Assembly: GCA_902496125.1 (NCBI GenBank)
Contig: CABUZU010000049.1
Coordinates: 1-13,830, forward strand
Reading direction: 5' to 3'
Length of the DNA stretch: 13,830 nucleotides
Origin: an uncultured Lachnospiraceae bacterium
Lineage (GTDB): Bacteria > Bacillota > Clostridia > Lachnospirales > Lachnospiraceae
How positions within the stretch are numbered: position 1 is the stretch's first letter; every line of letters begins with the position of its first letter. The position numbers and the translations under genes were made by a program. The notes beneath the pieces were generated by a model that saw only the letters and a program-made list of their open reading frames with translations, was not told the origin of the DNA and did not search any database. Shown here piece after piece: positions 7,076 through 13,222 of this stretch.

Positions 7076-8015
7076 ACAGATTTTATCTTTGGTTTTGGTT
7101 GCTTGTATATTTTTTACAGGTTGCCAAAATAAAATTGAGCAATTAAGTATTAATTCAAAAGAAACTTTTTCAATAGATATTTTATCACCAGAGCGAGGAA
7201 AATTATTAGGAGAGGATTTAGTGGTTATAGAACAGGACACTGATTCAGAAAAGATAGATTCCTTATATGCAGCACTTTTAGTAAATACAAACGAGCAAAA
7301 ATTACTTGTTTCTAAAAATGCGTATGAAAGAGTGTATCCAGCAAGTATTACGATGCTTGCTACTGCACTTACTATTCTAGAAAATATGGATTTAGATAAA
7401 GAAATTGTAGTTTCTCCTAAAGCAATTAAAGACCTTTCAAATGCATCAACAGTAGGTCTTAGAATTGGTGATAAATTAACTGTTGAACAATTATTATATG
7501 GAATGTTACTTTCATCAGGAGTTGATGCTGCTAATGTATTAGCGATGGAATGTTCAGGAAATATTAAATCTTTTGCAAAGCTTATGAATCAGACAATAGG
7601 AAAGCTTGGTTGTGTCGATACTCATTTTACGAATGCAAGTGGAATATCGGATTTTAACCACTATACAACAGTATATGACCTTTATATTATTATGAATCAT
7701 TTAATGCAAAATGAGGAATTTATGAATATTATAAGTCATAAAAGTTTTGATTCTATTTATAAAAATGAAAAGGGCTCTGTAGACAAAGAGACCTATACTT
7801 CAACCATTTTATATTTAAATGGAGACAGAGAAATGCCTAGTGGAATTACTGTTTTAGGAGGCAAGACAGGAACCACTGCAAGTGCAGGTTGTTGTCTTTC
7901 ATTGTTTTTGCAAGATGCAAAGGGCAAGAATTATATTGCGATTGGGATGAAAGCAGCAGATAAAGACACTTTATATTCACAAATGGAAATATTAATTCAG
8001 AAAATATTGAATTAA
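7062..8015 (+). CDS. D-Ala-D-Ala carboxypeptidase-like lipoprotein (S11 family), probable pseudoenzyme
   Basis: A 317-residue protein with a lipoprotein-type signal (hydrophobic 5-19, then FFTGC with Cys21 as probable lipidation site), so likely anchored on the outer face of the membrane. The body from about 65 follows the peptidase S11 (DacA/PBP5-like) layout: PASITMLATALTILEN, SPKAIKDLSNASTVGLRIGD, LLYGMLLSSGVDAANVLA, THFTNASGISD and GGKTGTTASAGCCLSLF. The nucleophile S95 and K268-T-G-T271 are present. However, SxxK reads S-I-T-M98, and the SxN position reads S152-G-V154. The SxxK lysine activates the serine, so carboxypeptidase activity is not expected. It might still bind wall peptides or act as a regulator, which is inference. 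ATG 7062 lies within mgsA with GGAGA only about 2 bases upstream, so its expression probably depends on coupling to mgsA. No terminator follows; a new promoter begins 4 bases after the stop. Confidence 0.85.
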   Translation: MLINKQILSLVLVACIFFTGCQNKIEQLSINSKETFSIDILSPERGKLLGEDLVVIEQDTDSEKIDSLYAALLVNTNEQKLLVSKNAYERVYPASITMLATALTILENMDLDKEIVVSPKAIKDLSNASTVGLRIGDKLTVEQLLYGMLLSSGVDAANVLAMECSGNIKSFAKLMNQTIGKLGCVDTHFTNASGISDFNHYTTVYDLYIIMNHLMQNEEFMNIISHKSFDSIYKNEKGSVDKETYTSTILYLNGDREMPSGITVLGGKTGTTASAGCCLSLFLQDAKGKNYIAIGMKAADKDTLYSQMEILIQKILN

Positions 8016-8018
8016 TTC

Positions 8019-8047
8019 TTGTACTTTTCAGATATTTATACTATAAT
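8019..8047 (+). promoter_or_regulatory. Sigma-A promoter for the small P-loop protein gene
   Basis: -35 TTGTAC at 8019-8024 (4 of 6), a 17-base spacer, and perfect -10 TATAAT at 8042-8047. Transcription should start near 8053-8055, giving a leader of about 40 bases. Position just after the upstream stop codon and before a perfect ribosome binding site supports it. Confidence 0.7.
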
Positions 8048-8095
8048 GATGTCAAGTAAAAGTACTAAATAATAACACCAAAGGAGGAGATCGCT

Positions 8096-8515
8096 ATGGT
8101 TCAAATTATAGCAGGCAGAAAAGGAAAGGGTAAAACAAAATATCTGTTAGATAAGGCAAATACTGCTGTGAAAGGTGCCAAAGGTTCTATCGTATATTTA
8201 GATAAAAGTACGAAACATATGTATGAATTAAATAATAAGGTACGTTTAATTAACGTAAAGGATTATCCAGTTGCTACATATGAAGCATTTATCGGTTTTA
8301 TCGCAGGTATCGTTTCACAGGATCATGACTTAGAACAGATGTATTTAGACAGTTTCCTTCAGCTTGCAGATTTAGAGGGTAAGGACCTTACAGAAGCTAT
8401 TGATGCTTTAGATAAAATCAGCAAAGAATTTAATGTAGATTTTGTTTTAAGCATTTCTGTAGATGCCGAAGAACTTCCAGAGAATGCAAAAGACAAAGTG
8501 GTTGTGTCTTTATAA
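8096..8515 (+). CDS. Small P-loop protein of unknown function
   Basis: A 139-residue soluble protein, no signal or membrane segment. It opens MVQIIAGRKGKGKTKYLL: a beta strand followed by a Walker A motif, G7-RKGK-G12-K13-T14, so nucleotide binding is likely. SIVYLDKST (31-39) could be the second core strand; a canonical Walker B with adjacent acidic residues is not obvious, though VDFVLSISVD (near 117-126) is a buried-strand candidate. The middle is helical and acidic (QDHDLEQMYLDSFLQLADLEG). I recall similar short proteins annotated as 'ATP-binding' or 'PilT-like' in Lachnospiraceae, but I know of no established function. The gene stands alone, with its own promoter, a textbook AAGGAGGA site at 8081-8088 7 bases before the ATG, and a strong terminator, which suggests high constitutive expression. 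Confidence 0.85.
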   Translation: MVQIIAGRKGKGKTKYLLDKANTAVKGAKGSIVYLDKSTKHMYELNNKVRLINVKDYPVATYEAFIGFIAGIVSQDHDLEQMYLDSFLQLADLEGKDLTEAIDALDKISKEFNVDFVLSISVDAEELPENAKDKVVVSL

Positions 8516-8521
8516 GAAGTG

Positions 8522-8553
8522 AAAGTGGGAGCAAAAATTGCTCCCACTTTTTT
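8522..8553. terminator. Rho-independent terminator, probably shared by convergent genes
   Basis: Perfect 13-bp stem pairing 8522-8534 with 8538-8550, a 3-base AAA loop, and a T run reaching 8553 on the + strand. It lies 6 bases after the stop of the P-loop gene. On the - strand the stem follows the DUF378 stop codon directly, and the stem's AAA becomes a TTT tail, so it may work weakly in that direction too. Readthrough from the mre-rodA operon would also end here. Confidence 0.93.
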
Positions 8554-8767
8554 ATTCCATGTTGCCTGCTGAGCGAATTCTTCCATAGGTGCTAATAAGA
8601 TATAATCCGCTAAGCCCAACTACTGCATAGACAATGCGTGAAAGTATGGACATATTGCCAAAGAGAAATGCTACTAAATCAAAACGGAAAAAACCAATCA
8701 GTCCCCAGTTAATTGCCCCAATAATGGCAATTGTCAAAATTGTATAATCTAAACCTCTAGAATCCAT
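8552..8767 (-). CDS. DUF378 family small membrane protein (YuzA-like)
   Basis: A 71-residue protein with two membrane helices (about 8-30 and 40-60) and the DUF378 pattern: LDYTILTIAIIGAINWGLIG, FDLVAFLFG, SRIVYAVVGLSGLYLI. Proteins of this family, such as B. subtilis YuzA, have no firmly known function. I see no extra domain. Length is normal for the family. It is the only minus-strand gene in the window. Its stop codon (8552-8554) overlaps the T-tract of the shared terminator, and its leader holds two copies of a ribosome binding site. No convincing promoter could be fixed in the 144-base divergent gap upstream. Confidence 0.88.
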   Translation of the reverse strand: MDSRGLDYTILTIAIIGAINWGLIGFFRFDLVAFLFGNMSILSRIVYAVVGLSGLYLISTYGRIRSAGNME

Positions 8768-8771
8768 AATA

Positions 8772-8793
8772 AAACTCCTTTCAAACTCCTTTC
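8772..8793 (-). repeat. Tandem 11-bp repeat duplicating the DUF378 Shine-Dalgarno sequence
   Basis: Two perfect copies, read on the minus strand as GAAAGGAGTTT (8793-8783 and 8782-8772). Each contains AAGGAG. The proximal AAGGAG (8776-8781) is 8 bases from the ATG at 8767; the distal one is 11 bases further away. The proximal copy is the working site by spacing. The second may be a chance duplication or a standby site. Confidence 0.75.
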
Positions 8794-8849
8794 GTTTCCT
8801 ATATTTTGTGTAAAAAGAGTAAAATTATTCCTAATATTTTTAAGAATGG

Positions 8850-8878
8850 TTGCACTTTTAAAAAATATTAGTTAAAAT
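8850..8878 (+). promoter_or_regulatory. Sigma-A promoter for the HlyD-like/sepF operon
   Basis: -35 TTGCAC at 8850-8855 (4 of 6), exact 17-base spacer, and -10 TAAAAT at 8873-8878 (5 of 6). Expected start near 8885, giving a leader of about 27 bases before ATG 8912. It sits in the AT-rich divergent gap between DUF378 and the HlyD-like gene, the only break before the long + strand gene run. Confidence 0.65.
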
Positions 8879-8911
8879 AGTAAAAAATCAAAGTTAAAGG
8901 AAGGATTTATT

Positions 8912-10246
8912 ATGGCTAAGAAAAGCAGGAAAGTAGTTCCTGTTCGAAGAATAAATTTTATTACCATTATCTTTATTGTAATTGTAATTTATTTAATTGC
9001 AATTGGCATTCAATATACAATGAAAGAAAAGATAAAGGTATATGAAGTCGTAGAAGGTTCATTAGCAACCGATAGTAGTTTTACAGGAATTATTTTACGT
9101 AACGAAGGAGTTGTAAAATCACAGTCAGATGGCTTTTTAAAATGTTATGTAAGAAACGGTGATGTGATAGGATTAAACCAATCTCTTTATGCACTAGATG
9201 CTAATAAAGAAAGTACGAATACCGATACGATTTCTAACAATAGTTTGTCAACAGACAATTTGACGTTATTAAAAGGGTATATGACGAGCTACAGTATTAA
9301 TTATAATTCGAATACGTTCGATGATATTTATACATTTAAAACGCAGTTGCAATCGGTAGTTAATGAAATTGCAGTAGAAAGTACAAATACAGACGAATCG
9401 AATTTAGCAGTAGTAAAGTCAAAGAAGAGTGGAATTGTGATGTTTGTAAATGATGGATATGAAGATCTTACCACTAAAAAAATCACAAAAGAAACCTTCG
9501 ATAAAAGTACGTATAAGGCTAATTATCTTTTGAATGGAAATGAAGTAAAGAGTTCTCAACCTGTTGCTAAGTTGATTACAGGGCAAGATTGGCAGATTGT
9601 GGTGCCGCTTACAAAAGAGCAAGTGGAAAATTATAGTGATATAAAAAAGGTTTCCGTTTCATTAAAGAATATTAATTGTACAACGGATGCGAAATTAGAA
9701 ATTATTACCAATAACGATGAAAATTACGGAGTGCTTTCGTTAAACCGTTATATGGCATCTTATTTAAATAATCGTTATATTGATATTGAAATTTCGAGTG
9801 TAAAGGATAGCGGCTTAAAAGTCCCTATTTCATCGGTTATTACTAGAGATTTTTATATTATACCTGAAAGCTATGTACAAAAGGATGAAGAATCGAATAG
9901 TTATGGTGTTTACTTAAGGGATTCTAATGATTTAGTGTCGTATAAAGACTTAGAAATCTATAATTTAAGTAATGGTTATTATTACATTGATAAAAGTCTT
10001 TTTAAACAAGGAGATACTCTAGCTAAGAGTGAAAAATCAAAGAAAAGTTACACGATTGGCGAGACAAAATCCTTAAAAGGTGTATATAATGTAAATCAAG
10101 GATATGCAATTTTTAATGAAGTTCAAATTATTGATGGAAACGATGAATACTACATTGTAAAAAGTGGTGATAATTATGGGCTTAAAGAAAATGACCGTAT
10201 TGTTTTAAATGCTGTTAGTGTTGATGAGGAACAATTTTTATATTGA
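8912..10246 (+). CDS. HlyD-like membrane-anchored protein, orphan adaptor near sepF
   Basis: A 444-residue protein with a basic cytoplasmic N-terminus (MAKKSRKVVPVRR), one membrane anchor at about 16-35, and a long extracellular part. The segment starting at about 46 (VYEVVEGSLATDSSFTGIILRNEGVVKSQSDGFLKCYV, then NGDVIGLNQSLYAL) is the first half of a biotinyl-lipoyl-like hairpin as in HlyD/MFP adaptor proteins. A second half follows around 168-225 (KSKKSGIVMFVNDG, then SQPVAKLITGQDWQIVV). The C-terminal part is beta-rich (SYKDLEIYNLSNGYYYID, then YAIFNEVQIIDG). It lacks a long coiled-coil hairpin, and no ABC or MFS transporter is encoded nearby. The neighbours are division genes (sepF), so a role in envelope or division is possible, but that is inference. 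AAAGGAAGG (8896-8904) is 7 bases before ATG 8912. Confidence 0.75.
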   Translation: MAKKSRKVVPVRRINFITIIFIVIVIYLIAIGIQYTMKEKIKVYEVVEGSLATDSSFTGIILRNEGVVKSQSDGFLKCYVRNGDVIGLNQSLYALDANKESTNTDTISNNSLSTDNLTLLKGYMTSYSINYNSNTFDDIYTFKTQLQSVVNEIAVESTNTDESNLAVVKSKKSGIVMFVNDGYEDLTTKKITKETFDKSTYKANYLLNGNEVKSSQPVAKLITGQDWQIVVPLTKEQVENYSDIKKVSVSLKNINCTTDAKLEIITNNDENYGVLSLNRYMASYLNNRYIDIEISSVKDSGLKVPISSVITRDFYIIPESYVQKDEESNSYGVYLRDSNDLVSYKDLEIYNLSNGYYYIDKSLFKQGDTLAKSEKSKKSYTIGETKSLKGVYNVNQGYAIFNEVQIIDGNDEYYIVKSGDNYGLKENDRIVLNAVSVDEEQFLY

Positions 10247-10271
10247 TTCTATCTGTCAGTTGTGGTAAGAT
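10243..10271 (+). promoter_or_regulatory. Possible internal promoter before sepF
   Basis: TTGATT at 10243-10248, a 17-base spacer, and TAAGAT at 10266-10271 preceded by TGG (extended -10 type). A second TAAGAT follows at 10273-10278. The boxes are only partial matches and the -35 overlaps the stop of the upstream gene, but the spacing is ideal and the 60-base gap is the largest in this gene run. Confidence 0.4.
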
Positions 10272-10306
10272 GTAAGATAAGGTTAAGCAAATTGGAGGTC
10301 GATTAG

Positions 10307-10876
10307 ATGGCTAATATAATGAATAAAGTACTGGGTGCACTTAAGTTATATGATTATGACGAATACGATGATTATGAAAATCTAGATTATGAAGAAGAGG
10401 AAGAAGAGGTCGCTTCTGAAGAAGAAGAACAGCCAAAGGAAAAGAAGAGTTTCTTTGGTAGAAAAAATAAAGAAATTAAACCTGAAGAAGAAGAGTCTTT
10501 TACACCAAAGAAGGAGAAGACTATGTATTATTCAAAGAATGTAGTACCAATTAAGGGAGGAGTAGATATTAGTAACATGGAAGTTTGTTTAGTACATCCG
10601 AAGATAGAAGATGATAAAAGAGAAATTGCAGATACCTTATTAGATGGGAAGTCTGTTGTAATCAATATGGAAGGATTAGAAGTAGATAAGGCACAAAGCT
10701 TTGTAGATTTTACAAGTGGCACTTGTTATGCAATTGGTGGAGATTTAAAGCAAATTGCAAAATATATCTTTATTGCTACTCCTAAGACCGTAGAATTAGT
10801 TGGCGAGTTTATGGATATGGCAAATAGCAAGAGTGAATCAACCATTGATCTTAGTGGGTTTAAAAATAATTTTTAA
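10307..10876 (+). CDS. sepF: Cell division protein SepF
   Basis: Cytoplasmic Z-ring partner that tethers FtsZ to the membrane in Gram-positive bacteria. 189 residues (about 150 in B. subtilis). The first 15 residues (MANIMNKVLGALKLY) form the expected membrane-binding amphipathic helix. A long, strongly acidic low-complexity linker follows (about 17-65, runs of E and D with short K-rich breaks, including SFFGRKNK). The globular SepF domain runs from about 85 to 175, with MEVCLVHPKIEDDKREIADTL, SVVINMEGLEVDKAQSFVDF, SGTCYAIGGDLKQIAKYIF and IATPKTVEL. This domain polymerises and binds the FtsZ tail. GGAGG (10294-10298) is 8 bases before ATG 10307. The next gene starts 15 bases after the stop. 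Confidence 0.95.
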   Translation: MANIMNKVLGALKLYDYDEYDDYENLDYEEEEEEVASEEEEQPKEKKSFFGRKNKEIKPEEEESFTPKKEKTMYYSKNVVPIKGGVDISNMEVCLVHPKIEDDKREIADTLLDGKSVVINMEGLEVDKAQSFVDFTSGTCYAIGGDLKQIAKYIFIATPKTVELVGEFMDMANSKSESTIDLSGFKNNF

Positions 10877-10891
10877 TAGTTGAGAGAAAAA

Positions 10892-11653
10892 ATGAATAAG
10901 GAAGAACAGATCTTAATAAACAGGTTTTTGGACTTGCAAAAGCAAGCTTTTTACAAAAATATGCCTGTCACAACAGATTTTTTGAATTTATATGAGCAGA
11001 CAATTTTCGCTTCATTTATAGCTAAAAATCCATCTCCTTATATTTTAGATGGTGGATATGATATGGCAGAGCGAAAAGTTGTTTGCTTTCTTCCTATGTG
11101 GGCAAATGAATACGATTATCATAGACAAAGTTTTCTAAAGTGTGTAAAGATTGAATTTTCGGCACCGAAATATGCGGATTCATGCACCCATAGGGATTAT
11201 TTAGGTTCGATTATGAATCTGGGAATGGATAGAGGAAAATTTGGCGATTTAATAGTGAATGAACAGACTGCTTATTTAATTGGTCTTGTATCAGCCATAG
11301 ATTATGTAAAAGACCAATTGACTATGGTAAAACATAGTTCGGTTATTGTATCAGAGACAGAGTTTCATCAACTAGAATCAGCTTTTCAATTTGATGAAAT
11401 TACAGGAACAGTTTCATCTCTTCGTTTAGATAGTGTAATTAGTCTAGCTTTTCGTATTTCGAGGGCTAAGGCAGCGGATGCCATTCATGCAGAAAAAGTA
11501 TTTGTCAATGGCAAGGAAGTGACACAAACCGATTATAAGATGAAACAAGGAGACGTACTCTCATTTCGTGGAGTAGGTAAGGCGATGTTTAAAGAGTATC
11601 TTTCTCATACAAAAAAAGATAGAGAAGCAATAAAAATATGGAGGTACCGTTAA
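10892..11653 (+). CDS. ylmH: YlmH family S4-domain RNA-binding protein
   Basis: A 253-residue protein matching YlmH (257 in B. subtilis). The N-terminal part (about 1-75) and the middle domain (about 78-170, RKVVCFLPMW, YLGSIMNLGMDRGKFGDLIV, AYLIGLVSAIDYVKDQL) are typical. The C-terminal S4 RNA-binding domain is at about 178-235 (RLDSVISLAFRISRAKAADA, VFVNGKEVTQTDYKMKQGDVLSF). YlmH belongs to the sepF division cluster of Firmicutes. Work in B. subtilis links it to the 50S subunit and ribosome-associated quality control alongside RqcH, overlapping with RqcP. ATG 10892 is preferred; only a weak GAGAGA (10882-10887) precedes it, and an in-frame TTG at 10880 is a possible alternative. The stop codon overlaps the aroB start. 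Confidence 0.93.
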   Translation: MNKEEQILINRFLDLQKQAFYKNMPVTTDFLNLYEQTIFASFIAKNPSPYILDGGYDMAERKVVCFLPMWANEYDYHRQSFLKCVKIEFSAPKYADSCTHRDYLGSIMNLGMDRGKFGDLIVNEQTAYLIGLVSAIDYVKDQLTMVKHSSVIVSETEFHQLESAFQFDEITGTVSSLRLDSVISLAFRISRAKAADAIHAEKVFVNGKEVTQTDYKMKQGDVLSFRGVGKAMFKEYLSHTKKDREAIKIWRYR

Positions 11654-11655
11654 TG
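11640..11655 (+). promoter_or_regulatory. Ribosome binding site deciding the aroB start
   Basis: GGAGG at 11640-11644 within the last codons of ylmH, 8 bases before ATG 11653-11655. The ATG shares its A with the ylmH stop (TAATG). An in-frame ATG at 11638 overlaps this site and cannot use it, so 11653 is the better start. Confidence 0.75.
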
Positions 11656-12738
11656 ATAACCGTACATTATGATAGTAAACCCATTTACAATATTGTATTT
11701 GGAAAAAATTTTGAAGAAGCAATCCCACATTTAAAAGAATTAGGATTAGAACAAAAGAAAGTTTGTATTGTATCCGATTCTACAGTGGCAGGCTATTATT
11801 TAAAAGAAGTAGAAGAAGTAGTTTCAACGATTAGTCGAAGGGTAACCTCTTTTGTTTTTTCAGCTGGAGAAGAAAATAAACAACTTTCTACCGTAGAAGA
11901 TTTATATGAACATCTAATTTTAAATCAATTTGACAGAAAAGATATGCTTATTGCTTTAGGTGGAGGTGTTGTTGGCGATTTAACAGGTTACGCCGCTGCA
12001 ACTTACCTTCGAGGAATTTCCTTTATTCAGATGCCGACGACACTTTTATCTCAAGTAGATAGCAGTATTGGTGGTAAGACTGGTGTAGACTTTAAAGCTT
12101 ATAAAAATATGGTAGGAGCTTTTCATCAGCCATCTCTTGTCTATATGAATTTAACGACGTTAAATACGCTTACCAAAAGACAGTATATCGAAGGACTTGG
12201 AGAAATTATTAAACATGGTTTAATTAAGAATAAAGATTATTATGAATGGCTAAAATCCAATATGGAAGCCATCTTACAAAGAAATTTAGATGTTTGTCAG
12301 ACTATGATAGAAGAAAGTTGTCAGATTAAGAGAAAAGTTGTAGAAAATGATCCAAAGGAACAGGGAGAAAGAGCCTTATTAAACTTTGGACATACGCTAG
12401 GACATGCAATTGAAAAAGAAATGGGATTTTCTCTTTTACATGGCGAATGTGTAGGTCTTGGTTGCATCTGTGCGGCTTTTCTTTCTTACAAAAAAGGTCA
12501 TATTACAGAGGATGAATATTTAGATATTGTAAATACATTTAAAAAAGCAAATCTTCCAACCACTGTTCAAGTAACAGATACAAATACCGTATTAGAGGCG
12601 GTAAAACACGATAAAAAGATGGAAGCAGGAGCAATTAAATTTATTCTTTTAGAAGAAGTAGGTAAGGCTATTATTGATAGAAGCCTTACTCAAGACGAAT
12701 TATTAGAAGCGTTAACAAAGGTTACAAATCATGAATAG
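11653..12738 (+). CDS. aroB: 3-dehydroquinate synthase
   Basis: Second step of the shikimate pathway: DAHP to 3-dehydroquinate, cytoplasmic, using NAD+ and a divalent metal (zinc or cobalt). 361 residues, the normal length. The N-terminal NAD-binding domain contains ALGGGVVGDLTGYAAATYLR, then QMPTTLLSQVDSSIGGKTG. The metal and substrate site includes GLGEIIKHGLIKN (metal-ligand glutamate), LNFGHTLGHAIE (metal-ligand histidine) and LLHGECVGLG (metal-ligand histidine). All key residues appear present, so the enzyme should be active. It starts at a TAATG overlap with ylmH and ends with an 8-base overlap with lspA, so it is fully embedded in this operon. Its place next to division and lipoprotein-processing genes is not explained by pathway. 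No other shikimate gene is in the window. Confidence 0.97.
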   Translation: MITVHYDSKPIYNIVFGKNFEEAIPHLKELGLEQKKVCIVSDSTVAGYYLKEVEEVVSTISRRVTSFVFSAGEENKQLSTVEDLYEHLILNQFDRKDMLIALGGGVVGDLTGYAAATYLRGISFIQMPTTLLSQVDSSIGGKTGVDFKAYKNMVGAFHQPSLVYMNLTTLNTLTKRQYIEGLGEIIKHGLIKNKDYYEWLKSNMEAILQRNLDVCQTMIEESCQIKRKVVENDPKEQGERALLNFGHTLGHAIEKEMGFSLLHGECVGLGCICAAFLSYKKGHITEDEYLDIVNTFKKANLPTTVQVTDTNTVLEAVKHDKKMEAGAIKFILLEEVGKAIIDRSLTQDELLEALTKVTNHE

Positions 12739-13222
12739 AATATTGAAGAAAATAGTTATAGCAGTTGTAGCAATTTTAATGTTAGTAGGGATTGACCAAT
12801 GGACGAAATCTCTTGCAGTAGCGAAATTGCAGACTTCCGTTGAATTAATAAAGGGAGTATTTGAATTTACTTATGTTGAAAATAGAGGAGCGGCATTTGG
12901 AATTTTACAAAATCATCAGATGATGTTTGCAGCATTTACCGTCATTGTCGTTATATTGATTTTTGCTTTTTATTTAAAAATTCCACAAGGTAAGAAATAT
13001 CTTCCATTAAATATTAGCTTAGTAGTATTAATGGCAGGTGCGATTGGAAATTTCATTGACCGTACTTATTTAGGATATGTTGTAGATTTTTTGTATTTTA
13101 AACTCATTAATTTTCCAGTGTTTAATGTAGCAGACATTTATGTAACCTGCTCAGCATTTTTACTTGTGATTTTAGTGATGTTTGTATACAAAGAAGAGGA
13201 TTTAAAATTTAATGGAAAATAA
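12731..13222 (+). CDS. lspA: Lipoprotein signal peptidase (signal peptidase II)
   Basis: Membrane aspartyl protease that removes the signal peptide from diacylglyceryl-modified prolipoproteins. 163 residues with four membrane segments (about 7-24, 64-82, 93-110 and 135-154). Family boxes are clear: GIDQWTKSLAV (20-30), ENRGAAFGIL (50-59), AGAIGNFIDR (102-111), VVDFL and FPVFNVADIYVTCS. The catalytic aspartates are D119 and D135. Length and motifs are standard, so it should be active; the lipoprotein encoded at 7062-8015 would be a substrate. The start overlaps the aroB stop by 8 bases, and the end overlaps the next gene by 11 bases, so all three are probably translationally coupled. Confidence 0.97.
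   Translation: MNRILKKIVIAVVAILMLVGIDQWTKSLAVAKLQTSVELIKGVFEFTYVENRGAAFGILQNHQMMFAAFTVIVVILIFAFYLKIPQGKKYLPLNISLVVLMAGAIGNFIDRTYLGYVVDFLYFKLINFPVFNVADIYVTCSAFLLVILVMFVYKEEDLKFNGK

Noticed and set aside
8000..8018. Terminator after the lipoprotein gene (AATTAATT palindrome)
   Set aside because: Too short and AT-only to form a stable hairpin, with no T-tract.
8794..8911. Possible riboswitch, small RNA or minus-strand promoter in the divergent gap
   Set aside because: The sequence is simple AT-rich DNA with only the plus-strand promoter at 8850-8878. No stable hairpin or clear -35/-10 pair on the minus strand could be found by eye.
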